Origin: Clostridiales bacterium | GTDB taxonomy: Bacteria; Bacillota; Clostridia; Oscillospirales; Acutalibacteraceae | Assembly (NCBI GenBank): GCA_019416395.1 | Contig: DXXH01000112.1 | Coordinates: 1 to 6,730, forward strand | Reading direction: 5' to 3' | Length of the DNA stretch: 6,730 nucleotides | Shown: positions 1-5,462 of the stretch, one piece after another | Layout of the letters: every line of letters begins with the position of its first letter | Position numbering within the stretch: position 1 is the stretch's first letter | Notes under the pieces: model-generated | The model's input: the letters and a program-made list of their open reading frames with translations, nothing else | What the model was told of the DNA's origin: nothing | Database searches by the model: none | Made by a program: the position numbers and the translations under genes

Positions 1-572
1 AACAGTGCCCATGCCAAATAGGCCAGCGCTACGATGAATACGGAATAACGGACAGCTTTTTCAGCCTTCTCATTGCCACTGGTACGGGTATATACCGCCA
101 TAGCGCTGAGTTGAGCGAAGAACAGGGTCAAGCCGTAGCCAACGATAATCAGGATTAATCCTCCGGGAGTAACTCCGTAAAGGCTGTGCAGCCAGGAATA
201 TTGGAACAACAGGAAAAATCCCAGAATCAGGGAAAGTCCCAGCTGTCGCACCAGCCCGTAAAACAGGATTTTGTTGGAGCTGAGCGGGGCAGGGAAGAGC
301 AACGTTACGTCGGACAGGGTAAACATGGGAGTTTTGCTGGTGCTTCCCGAGTAAAAGAGCATTAAAAACATGGCGGTGTAAAAAAGGTTCATAATGGCCG
401 TCAGTTCCTGGGGATTTCGCAGGGTCATGTCGGTGGAATTCCCGGAAAAAGCGGACAATGCGAAAATAGCCACAAGGAATAGGGCATAAATCAGCTTGGC
501 AGGGCTTTTCACAACCCCAATCAGTTGATTTTTCAGTTTTGTGGCAGTCAGATAGACAAGAGCGCTTTTCAT
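1..572 (-). CDS. Putative ABC exporter, membrane permease subunit (partial, 3' end outside window)
   Basis: The first 190 codons of an integral membrane protein read leftwards from an ATG at 572-570, with no stop before the window edge. The start is supported by a GGAGGG ribosome binding site (580-585, 7 nt spacer) lying inside the end of the upstream ATPase gene. The translation begins MKSALVYLTATKLKNQLIG and has hydrophobic segments near residues 26-43, 59-74, 102-123 and 134-155. A stretch near residues 85-106 (SDVTLLFPAPLSS then KILFYGL) resembles the 'DVN-LF-P-P-S' block I associate with the clostridial 'putative ABC exporter' permeases (PF16962-like); this is from memory, not from a search. 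The gene begins 3 bp after the ATPase stop, so the two are almost certainly co-transcribed and translationally coupled, forming one transporter in the cytoplasmic membrane. The substrate cannot be told from sequence. The full protein would be much longer than the part visible here. Confidence 0.82.
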   Translation of the reverse strand, partial: MKSALVYLTATKLKNQLIGVVKSPAKLIYALFLVAIFALSAFSGNSTDMTLRNPQELTAIMNLFYTAMFLMLFYSGSTSKTPMFTLSDVTLLFPAPLSSNKILFYGLVRQLGLSLILGFFLLFQYSWLHSLYGVTPGGLILIIVGYGLTLFFAQLSAMAVYTRTSGNEKAEKAVRYSVFIVALAYLAWAL

Positions 573-575
573 GGT

Positions 576-1277
576 TTAGCCCTCCGCCGGATTGCCTTCG
601 GTGATGGCGAAGAACAGATCTTCCAGGCTTTGTCCCTCGCTGCCATCATTGTATTTTGTAGCGGCGAACCGTCCGTTCATCATGATGTTGGCCACGTCCC
701 AATAATCCTCCACACTGTCAATCATATGGGTGGAGATGAGCACGGAAGCTCCGCTAGCCTTTAATTCCCGGAAAATCTGTTTTAATTCCTTGATGGCGTG
801 AGGGTCCAGACCCACCAACGGTTCGTCGAAAATGACCACCTGGGGTTTGTGGGCCAGCGCGCAGCAAATAGACAGCTTTTGCTGCATGCCTTTGGAGAGC
901 TCTTTGCCCAGCTTGTTTTTCTTGTCTTCCAGTTCCAGCCGTTCCAAGAGCTGCTGGGTATAGGCCTGGTCCTCAATTTTATAGGCTCTCCGGATAAATT
1001 CCAAATGCTCTTCCACAGTGAGCAAATCGTAGACCGCAGGCATTTCCGGGATATAGCCCAATTGGCGTTTGGCCTCCAAGGACGTGTTCACGTTGCCGTT
1101 GATTTCGATCCGGCCTGTGAACCGCAAAAGGCCGGTGATACACTTGATGATCGTAGATTTTCCAGCGCCGTTGGGTCCTAGCAGAATGCCGATCTGTCCG
1201 TCGCCCACAGCGAAACTGATGTTGTCGTTCGCAAGGGTTTTGCCATAGCGTTTGGTCACGCCGCTGATGGATAGCAT
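576..1277 (-). CDS. ABC transporter ATP-binding protein
   Basis: A 233-residue ATPase that would power the permease encoded just downstream. Numbering from the ATG at 1277-1275, it has a complete nucleotide-binding domain: Walker A GPNGAGKST at about 34-42, the Q-loop region GYIPE at about 74-78 (Glu where many families have Gln, common in ABC-2-type exporters), signature LSKGMQQ at about 127-133, Walker B VVIFDEP at about 147-153, D-loop GLDP at about 156-159 and the H-switch His at about 184 (ISTH). The domain is intact with all catalytic elements. I chose the start at 1277 because GGAGG lies directly upstream (1286-1290, 8 nt spacer). An in-frame GTG at 1301 would add eight residues but has no good ribosome binding site, and the GGAGG would then be inside the gene. 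The length and the single nucleotide-binding domain fit an ABC-2-type exporter. Substrate unknown. The gene is first in its operon, behind the promoter at 1320-1348. Confidence 0.93.
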   Translation of the reverse strand: MLSISGVTKRYGKTLANDNISFAVGDGQIGILLGPNGAGKSTIIKCITGLLRFTGRIEINGNVNTSLEAKRQLGYIPEMPAVYDLLTVEEHLEFIRRAYKIEDQAYTQQLLERLELEDKKNKLGKELSKGMQQKLSICCALAHKPQVVIFDEPLVGLDPHAIKELKQIFRELKASGASVLISTHMIDSVEDYWDVANIMMNGRFAATKYNDGSEGQSLEDLFFAITEGNPAEG

Positions 1278-1285
1278 AGTAATTT

Positions 1286-1290
1286 CCTCC
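1286..1290 (-). promoter_or_regulatory. Ribosome binding site deciding the ATPase start
   Basis: GGAGG on the minus strand, 8 nt before the ATG at 1277. It decides between that ATG and an upstream in-frame GTG (1301) and ATG (1292), both of which would place the site inside or against the coding sequence. Confidence 0.8.
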
Positions 1291-1319
1291 ATAAATCTCA
1301 CAAAAATAAGGACGGATTT

Positions 1320-1348
1320 ATTGTACTGGATCCCAAGATCGGCTGCAA
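1320..1348 (-). promoter_or_regulatory. Predicted sigma-A-type promoter of the ABC exporter operon
   Basis: On the minus strand, -35 TTGCAG (1348-1343) and -10 TACAAT (1325-1320) are separated by exactly 17 bp. The -10 matches consensus at 5 of 6 positions; the -35 is weak (3 of 6). Transcription would start near 1313, giving a leader of about 36 nt to the ATG at 1277. The weak -35 lies in the arm of a small dyad (1342-1360), and a long perfect palindrome sits just upstream (1365-1390), so the promoter looks regulated. Confidence 0.6.
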
Positions 1349-1360
1349 CCTGCTTGCAGC
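1342..1360. repeat. 7-bp inverted repeat overlapping the -35 element
   Basis: GCTGCAA (1342-1348) and TTGCAGC (1354-1360) form a perfect dyad around a 5-nt centre. One arm coincides with the -35 hexamer of the ABC operon promoter, which is where a repressor site would be expected. The dyad is short, so a chance occurrence remains possible. Confidence 0.45.
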
Positions 1361-1364
1361 ATTC

Positions 1365-1390
1365 TTAAGATTTTCGACAGAAAATCTTAA
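1365..1390. promoter_or_regulatory. Perfect 26-bp palindrome, candidate regulator binding site
   Basis: The arms TTAAGATTTTC (1365-1375) and GAAAATCTTAA (1380-1390) are perfectly complementary around the 4-nt centre GACA. The centre lies about 64 bp upstream of the predicted ABC operon start site, a position compatible with an activator such as a Crp/Fnr-type protein binding upstream of the polymerase. It is not a convincing intrinsic terminator, because the stem is AT-rich and neither side is followed by a T run. No binding protein can be named from sequence alone. Confidence 0.5.
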
Positions 1391-1442
1391 CCAGCTTTTA
1401 AACGATCCTATTCCAAGGAATTCGTTTATTCCGGACACGAAA

Positions 1443-1476
1443 AATCCAGCCCCCGGACTGAAAAGAGGGCTGGATT
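1443..1476 (-). terminator. Intrinsic terminator after the Crp/Fnr gene
   Basis: AATCCAGCCC (1443-1452) and GGGCTGGATT (1467-1476) form a perfect 10-bp stem with a 14-nt loop. Read on the minus strand, the hairpin ends in a run of five T (1444-1440), followed by CG. It begins 20 nt after the regulator's stop codon and separates that transcript from the ABC operon further left. Confidence 0.85.
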
Positions 1477-1495
1477 GATAGGTTCTGATGTAGGT

Positions 1496-2200
1496 TTATG
1501 ATTTCACAAGTGAAGCGGCGCAAAGGTCGGCCTGACCAAAGGGCTTGTTCGCCAAAAAGCGTACGTTTCGGCCGGAGATTTCCAAATAGCCTTCTTCACG
1601 CAGGCGTTTAATTTCCCGCATCATAGCGCTTCGGTCCGCGCAAATATAGTCCGCCAGAGCACTTAGAGAGAAAGGCAGGGTAAAACTGAGGCTGCGCGTT
1701 TGGCCGGCACAAATCCGGAAATAGCACAGAAGTTTTTCCCGGGTGGTCCGGCAGGAAAGTACTTCCACCCGTTCGCTGAGGTCAAAGGCTTTGCGGGAGA
1801 TCAGCCCCAGCAGGTTTTCCAGCAGCTGATGGTGACAGGCGCAGGATTTAGCGCAGGGGGAAGTCAACCGGGATTGGGGGAGAAAAACCATGACGCACTT
1901 GGATTCACATACCACGGAAACATTGTCACAGGGCAGACTGGAAAATGCGATCAATTCCCCGAACACACCGCCTTTTTCCAGGCGTTCCAGGACCGTGCGG
2001 CTTCCACTGGCATCGATTTTCACCAAAGCCGCCCGGCCTTCTTGGAGAATTCCCACGGTTTTGCCGTCCCCGGTACCATAGGTGTAGGCTGTTTCACCTG
2101 CCTGAAAAGTACGAGGGCTTGTTCGGAAACATTCCAGCATTCGAAGGCATTCGCCTTCCTGCAAACCGTCAAAAAGGGGAAGTTGGGAAAAGTGTTCCAT
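1496..2200 (-). CDS. Crp/Fnr-family transcriptional regulator, cysteine-rich
   Basis: A 234-residue DNA-binding regulator of usual family length. Residues about 8-110 form a cyclic-nucleotide-binding-like beta barrel, including GILQEGRAALVK (50-61) and GGVFGELIAF (77-86). Residues about 124-165 give the dimer helix and hinge (HQLLENLLGLISRKAF, then TTREKLLCYF). Residues about 175-216 are a Crp-type winged helix-turn-helix, with LSALADYICADRSAMMREI as the likely helix-turn-helix. CAKSCACH at 116-123 matches the CX3CX2H pattern I recall from many clostridial Crp/Fnr proteins. There are 13 cysteines in all, which suggests redox or metal sensing but does not prove it. The ATG at 2200 follows AAAGGAG (2208-2214, 7 nt spacer). 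It is transcribed alone, ends in a terminator, and diverges from the small gene at 2294. The effector and targets are unknown; the ABC operon directly downstream is one possible target. Confidence 0.9.
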   Translation of the reverse strand: MEHFSQLPLFDGLQEGECLRMLECFRTSPRTFQAGETAYTYGTGDGKTVGILQEGRAALVKIDASGSRTVLERLEKGGVFGELIAFSSLPCDNVSVVCESKCVMVFLPQSRLTSPCAKSCACHHQLLENLLGLISRKAFDLSERVEVLSCRTTREKLLCYFRICAGQTRSLSFTLPFSLSALADYICADRSAMMREIKRLREEGYLEISGRNVRFLANKPFGQADLCAASLVKS

Positions 2201-2245
2201 GGGAAAGCTCCTTTCAATCAGGGTGAATATTTCGGTGTGTGAAGG

Positions 2246-2260
2246 GGAATCCTGTATTCC
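2246..2260. repeat. GGAAT-N5-ATTCC dyad in the divergent intergenic region
   Basis: GGAAT (2246-2250) and ATTCC (2256-2260) form a short inverted repeat between the regulator gene and the small plus-strand gene. It could be an operator used by either gene, including an autoregulatory site. Five-bp arms are short. I found no convincing -35/-10 pair on either strand of this 93-bp gap. Confidence 0.3.
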
Positions 2261-2293
2261 AGCGGAAAGAACCGTGGATAAGGAGAGATAGCT

Positions 2294-2464
2294 ATGCCAA
2301 ATTTGAGTAAGATGGATACGGAAGCGAAACAGTATTTCAATTCTTTACCGCCGTTGCTGCAAGAGCAGGTCATGCAGAGTACAGCGGATTTGAACACCAA
2401 AGAGGATTTGATGCGCTACTGCACCAATGCGTTGGGCAGGGAAGCGTCAGAAAAAACAATTTAA
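2294..2464 (+). CDS. Small protein of unknown function (56 aa)
   Basis: A short gene from ATG 2294 to TAA 2462-2464, preceded by AAGGAG (2280-2285) with an ideal 8-nt spacer, which is the main reason for calling it real. The product starts MPNLSKMDTEAKQYFNSLPP and continues with LLQEQVMQSTADLNTKEDL. It is soluble and probably helical, with no signal peptide, membrane segment or metal-binding motif. The layout (an 'F-N-S-L-P-P-x-L-Q-E' block followed by 'TKEDLMRYCTNAL') resembles small uncharacterised proteins that are common in Clostridia, but I cannot assign a family or function. It is transcribed divergently from the Crp/Fnr gene and converges with the MATE gene, so it appears to be monocistronic. 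Its stop codon is 5 nt before the stem of a strong hairpin. Confidence 0.75.
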   Translation: MPNLSKMDTEAKQYFNSLPPLLQEQVMQSTADLNTKEDLMRYCTNALGREASEKTI

Positions 2465-2469
2465 GGGAA

Positions 2470-2492
2470 GGGCCGCGGCAATGCCGCGGCCC
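2470..2492. terminator. GC-rich hairpin terminator between convergent genes
   Basis: GGGCCGCGGC (2470-2479) and GCCGCGGCCC (2483-2492) form a perfect 10-bp, almost all-GC stem with a 3-nt AAT loop. It fills the 33-bp gap between the stop of the small gene (2464) and the stop of the MATE gene (2498). On the minus strand the stem is followed by TTCCCTTAAATTG and then TTTTTT, an interrupted T tract. On the plus strand no T run follows. It is best read as a terminator for the MATE transcript that probably also blocks the opposing one. Confidence 0.7.
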
Positions 2493-2497
2493 AATGC

Positions 2498-3919
2498 TTA
2501 TGAATTGGGTAGCTTCCTGTCACGAAGGTTCTTTCTTGCCCAAAGCAAGAAGGACACGGTGGTGGTGGAAGCCGCCAAAATGTCGGCGATAGGTTCGGCC
2601 ACAAATACGCCGAAGAGCTTGTCGCTGAAAAACAAAGGTAAAATGTAGATCAAGGGGATCAACAGCACAATTTTCCGCAGCAAAGCCAGCAGCAGGGAAA
2701 CTTTTGCTTGCCCCAGGGCCAAAAAAGATTGCTGGAAGCCTGTTTGTGCGCCAAATGCAAACACACCAAACAGGAAGATCCGTACCGCCCACACCGCGGT
2801 TTTCATCAATTCCGGATCGCTGGTGAAAATTCCCACCAGAATTTGGGGGACGAGCATGATGACCAGCCAAAACAGAACGCTGTAGGTCAGGGTGCAGGTG
2901 AGCAACAAACGGACGGATTTCCGCACCCGCGCCATATTCCTTGCCCCGTAGTTGAAGCTGGTGATTGGCTGAGCACCTTGGGTCAAGCCCTGCAAGGGAA
3001 GGTTGACAACCTGCATAATGCTGGCGATGACCGTATAAGCGCCCACAGCGTTATCGCCGCCGTATTTTAACAAGGAAGTGTTCAGCACAACGCTCAAAAG
3101 GCTTTCCGTGCTCTGCATAATAAAAGGGGAGATGCCCAGCGCCAAAACAGGGAGAAGAATCTTTCGCTGAACCACCATGCACTTTGCCTTGATCCGCAGG
3201 GTGGTGCGTTTTCCTAAAAGGAACAGCAATACCCAAACGGCCGAGACAGCCTGGGAAAACACGGTAGCTACAGCCGCCCCCTGGACGCCCATGTTGAAGA
3301 CGAAAATAAACAGGGGATCCAGGGCGATGTTTAACGCCGCGCCGATAATGACGGTCAGCATGCTGGTTTTGGCGAATCCCTGAGATGTGATAAACATGTT
3401 CATGCCCAGAGCAATCTGCACAAACACAGTGCCACATACATAAATGCGCATGTAGTCCGTGGCGTAGCCAATGGTATTTTCACTGGCGCCAAAAGCCCAG
3501 AGGATCGGCTCTTGAAAGACCAGGAAAATCGTGGTAAGCACCACGGATAAAAACAGCAGGGCGGTAAAGCAGTTGCCGAGAATCCGTTCCGCACGTTCCT
3601 GGTTTCCTTCACCCATGGCAATGGAAGCCCGGGGGGCGCCACCCATAGCGATCAGGGAGCTGAAAGCGCTGATCAGGGTGATGATGGGGAAGGTGATCCC
3701 CACGCCGGTGAGGGCTGCCGTGCCAATCTCCGGAATGTGGCCGATGTAGATGCGGTCCACAATATTGTATAGCATATTCACCACTTGAGCAGTAATGGCT
3801 GGAACGGCCAGGGAAAACAGCAGTTTTCCAATGGGGGCAGTGCCAAGGACATTTCCGCCGTCGTGGGAAGTGTTGGAAGAATCCTGGTTTTCAAGCTCGT
3901 TTTCTTGAGATTGGCTCAT
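2498..3919 (-). CDS. MATE-family multidrug/cation antiporter
   Basis: A 473-residue polytopic membrane protein expected to export drugs or other organic cations in exchange for Na+ or H+. A polar N-terminal tail of about 28 residues precedes the first helix. Family landmarks include LAVPAITAQVVNMLYNIVDR at about 37-56 with IYIGH following, GAALNIALDPLFIF in the N-terminal lobe, then GVQGAAVATVFSQ, and in the C-terminal lobe LPLQGLTQGAQPITSFNYGA. About 12 hydrophobic segments are present, and the length is normal for a MepA-like MATE. The ATG at 3919 is 2 bp after the stop of the CorC-like gene. The nearest purine-rich site (AAGGA, within the last codons of that gene) is about 12 nt upstream, rather far, so translation probably depends on coupling to the upstream gene. 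It is the last gene of its operon and ends at the hairpin at 2470-2492. The substrate cannot be predicted. Confidence 0.93.
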   Translation of the reverse strand: MSQSQENELENQDSSNTSHDGGNVLGTAPIGKLLFSLAVPAITAQVVNMLYNIVDRIYIGHIPEIGTAALTGVGITFPIITLISAFSSLIAMGGAPRASIAMGEGNQERAERILGNCFTALLFLSVVLTTIFLVFQEPILWAFGASENTIGYATDYMRIYVCGTVFVQIALGMNMFITSQGFAKTSMLTVIIGAALNIALDPLFIFVFNMGVQGAAVATVFSQAVSAVWVLLFLLGKRTTLRIKAKCMVVQRKILLPVLALGISPFIMQSTESLLSVVLNTSLLKYGGDNAVGAYTVIASIMQVVNLPLQGLTQGAQPITSFNYGARNMARVRKSVRLLLTCTLTYSVLFWLVIMLVPQILVGIFTSDPELMKTAVWAVRIFLFGVFAFGAQTGFQQSFLALGQAKVSLLLALLRKIVLLIPLIYILPLFFSDKLFGVFVAEPIADILAASTTTVSFLLWARKNLRDRKLPNS

Positions 3920-3921
3920 GG

Positions 3922-5280
3922 TTATTCCGATTCCTTCTTTTCTTTGGATTCCTTATCTTGTGATACCGGGGGATCTTTGACTAACAGCAGGCGGGCGATA
4001 CGCTGTTCTTCCACTTCCAGCACAGTGATCGTTGTGCTGTTGATTTTGATCTGAGGGTGCTCACCGCTTTTGGGAAGCCTGCCCAGCTGTTCCGTAACCA
4101 ATCCGGCAATGGTGTCGTAATCCCCTTCAGGGAGCTGGCTCCCGATCAAATCGGAGATTTCGTCAATGGAAGCGGTGCCGTCCACCGTGAACTCCGTTTC
4201 GCTCATACGGTGGATTTCCTCTTCCTCATGGTCGTATTCGTCCTGAATATTGCCCACAATGTCCTCTACCAGGTCTTCCAAGGTAATCAGACCTGCGGTG
4301 CCGCCGTATTCGTCCAATACAATGGCGATCTGCACTTTCCGTTCGGTCATCTCGGTGAAGAGCTGGCTGCATTTTTTGGTTTCCGGCACGAAATACGTGG
4401 GGCGCATCAAATCGGTGATTTTGATAAAGTCCGGTACTTCCCGACCCACATAGGGAAGCAGATCCTTGACATAGCAGATTCCCACCACAGTGTCGATATC
4501 CTCATGATACACGGGGATTCGTGAGCAGCCGTTTTCCACGGAAGCTTCCACCACTTCCGCAATGGAAGCGGTGTCTTCCACAGCGATAATATCTGTGCGG
4601 TGAGTCATGGTTTCCTCAGCGGTGGTGTCCTTGAAATCCAAAATGTTGGTGATCATATCCAACTCGGTTTCTTCGATCACTCCTTTTTCTTCTCCTTCAC
4701 CTACCATTTGGAGAATTTCCTCTTCGGTGACAGGATCGTCGAGAATATGGGGATCGATGCCGCAAAGGCGCAAAATCCCATTGACAATCATGGCGCAAAA
4801 CTTGAGAAAGGGAAAGGCCAGCCCGTGAAGCCCGCCAAGGATCCCGCTGTAACGGTAGGCGAAATCTTTGGCGTTGTGCCGGGCACTTTTCTTGGGAAGC
4901 AGATTGCCAAACAGGAAAAACAGCACCAGGTACGCAACGGTAATTACCAGGACCGCCAGGAAATAGCGGAGATGTTCCCGCTCAATAAAGGAGAAAGCGT
5001 CTCCCAGAAGCCAGGTGAAGGCGTACAGCCCAAATCCCAGCCCCAAAAGGCCAAACAGCGCCAGTCCAGCCTGTAGGGGAGAGACGGCGGCTTTTTGCCA
5101 GTTGACAAGTTTTAACAATTTCTGTGCCTTGGTGTTTCCTTCGTCAGCATCCTTTTTGACCTGCGCCTGGGAGAGAAAGTCCACAGCGGATTCTCCAGCA
5201 GCGTAAAAAGAGGAGAGCACAAGACACAAGATCGTGAGCGCAACAGTAAGAATGAAATAACTGTCCGGTTCGGGTGACAT
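3922..5280 (-). CDS. CorC/CNNM-type membrane protein (DUF21, CBS pair, CorC_HlyC), often annotated 'hemolysin'
   Basis: A 452-residue protein of the CorC/CNNM/TlyC family, whose members act in Mg2+ efflux or homeostasis at the cytoplasmic membrane; the 'hemolysin' label is historical. Residues about 8-175 are the DUF21 membrane domain, with hydrophobic segments near 8-28, 69-92, 106-125 and 146-173. Two CBS domains follow at about 225-277 and 288-345 (SRIPVYHEDIDTVVGI, then IAIVLDEYGGTAGLITLEDL), and then a CorC_HlyC domain at about 360-440. The tail is a charged Lys/Glu/Ser stretch. I start it at ATG 5280 because AAAGGGG lies 9 nt upstream; an in-frame ATG at 5325 would fall in a GC hairpin and has no ribosome binding site. 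The DUF21 domain is unusual: the family's usual TM1 serines, TM2 asparagine and the GE of 'GE-x-PK' read as YAAGE, LALFG and GNLLPK here. It is first in an operon with the MATE gene. Confidence 0.9.
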   Translation of the reverse strand: MSPEPDSYFILTVALTILCLVLSSFYAAGESAVDFLSQAQVKKDADEGNTKAQKLLKLVNWQKAAVSPLQAGLALFGLLGLGFGLYAFTWLLGDAFSFIEREHLRYFLAVLVITVAYLVLFFLFGNLLPKKSARHNAKDFAYRYSGILGGLHGLAFPFLKFCAMIVNGILRLCGIDPHILDDPVTEEEILQMVGEGEEKGVIEETELDMITNILDFKDTTAEETMTHRTDIIAVEDTASIAEVVEASVENGCSRIPVYHEDIDTVVGICYVKDLLPYVGREVPDFIKITDLMRPTYFVPETKKCSQLFTEMTERKVQIAIVLDEYGGTAGLITLEDLVEDIVGNIQDEYDHEEEEIHRMSETEFTVDGTASIDEISDLIGSQLPEGDYDTIAGLVTEQLGRLPKSGEHPQIKINSTTITVLEVEEQRIARLLLVKDPPVSQDKESKEKKESE

Positions 5281-5289
5281 GAAATTAAA

Positions 5290-5296
5290 CCCCTTT
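5290..5296 (-). promoter_or_regulatory. Ribosome binding site deciding the CorC-like start
   Basis: AAAGGGG on the minus strand, 9 nt before the ATG at 5280. It supports that start over the ATG at 5325, which would add 15 residues rich in Arg, Pro and Gly encoded by a hairpin. Confidence 0.75.
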
Positions 5297-5306
5297 CGCG
5301 AAGCGG

Positions 5307-5323
5307 GCCGGGCGACGCCCGGC
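5307..5323 (-). repeat. GC hairpin in the leader of the CorC-MATE operon
   Basis: On the plus strand GCCGGGC (5307-5313) and GCCCGGC (5317-5323) form a perfect 7-bp all-GC stem with a 3-nt loop. It lies in the roughly 60-nt leader, 10 nt upstream of the ribosome binding site. It may stabilise the mRNA or influence initiation. No T run follows in the transcribed direction, so it is not an intrinsic terminator. Confidence 0.6.
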
Positions 5324-5346
5324 ATTACATTACAATATTAGATTCT

Positions 5347-5375
5347 ATTCTACCTGAAAGGGTGGTAGATGTCAA
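5347..5375 (-). promoter_or_regulatory. Strong predicted promoter of the CorC-MATE operon
   Basis: On the minus strand, -35 TTGACA (5375-5370) is a perfect consensus, -10 TAGAAT (5352-5347) matches 5 of 6, and the spacer is exactly 17 bp. Transcription would start near 5340, about 60 nt before the ATG at 5280. The strength of the match suggests steady housekeeping expression. Confidence 0.85.
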
Positions 5376-5425
5376 ATGGGACGGGGCGTTTTGCCAAAAA
5401 GTTGACGAATCCCTTTTTTTATGCC

Positions 5426-5454
5426 TTTACACAGCACAAAAAAAATGCTAGAAT
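5426..5454 (+). promoter_or_regulatory. Predicted extended -10 promoter of the PFOR gene
   Basis: On the plus strand, -35 TTTACA (5426-5431) and -10 TAGAAT (5449-5454) each match 5 of 6 consensus bases, with a 17-bp spacer. TG at 5446-5447 makes an extended -10. The spacer contains an A8 tract (5438-5445), and a T7 run (5414-5420) lies just upstream of the -35. The start site would be near 5461, giving a leader of about 77 nt. It is divergent from the CorC-MATE promoter, with about 50 bp between the two -35 elements. Confidence 0.82.
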
Positions 5455-5462
5455 AAAACAGC

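Noticed and set aside
1278..1301. Longer ATPase start at GTG 1301 (or ATG 1292)
   Set aside because: Either would put the GGAGG ribosome binding site inside or against the coding sequence, and homologous ATPases normally begin close to the first beta strand, as with the ATG at 1277.
1365..1390. The AT-rich palindrome as an intrinsic terminator
   Set aside because: Neither arm is followed by a T run in either direction, the stem is AT-rich, and the regulator transcript already has a clear terminator at 1443-1476.
1700..2242. A 180-codon plus-strand open frame across the Crp/Fnr gene
   Set aside because: It is antisense to a well-supported regulator with intact domains, and its predicted product shows no recognisable domain.
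2201..2293. Promoters for the Crp/Fnr gene and the small gene in the divergent gap
   Set aside because: I searched both strands by eye and found no -35/-10 pair with acceptable matches and spacing, so none is annotated although promoters presumably exist here.
4057..5076. Plus-strand open frames of 155 and 158 codons across the CorC-like gene
   Set aside because: Both are shadows of the CBS and DUF21 coding regions on the other strand, with no domain or plausible start signal.
5281..5325. Longer CorC-like start at ATG 5325
   Set aside because: There is no ribosome binding site upstream, the extra residues come from a GC hairpin, and the ATG at 5280 has a good AAAGGGG site.
5402..5407. TTGACG on the plus strand as a -35 element for the PFOR gene
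   Set aside because: No acceptable -10 lies 16-18 bp downstream (the position reads CTTTAC), whereas TTTACA-N17-TAGAAT nearby is a far better pair.
5433..5449. AGCA...TGCT dyad around the A8 tract as a repressor site in the PFOR promoter
   Set aside because: The arms are only 4 bp and match no known operator; chance is the simpler explanation.
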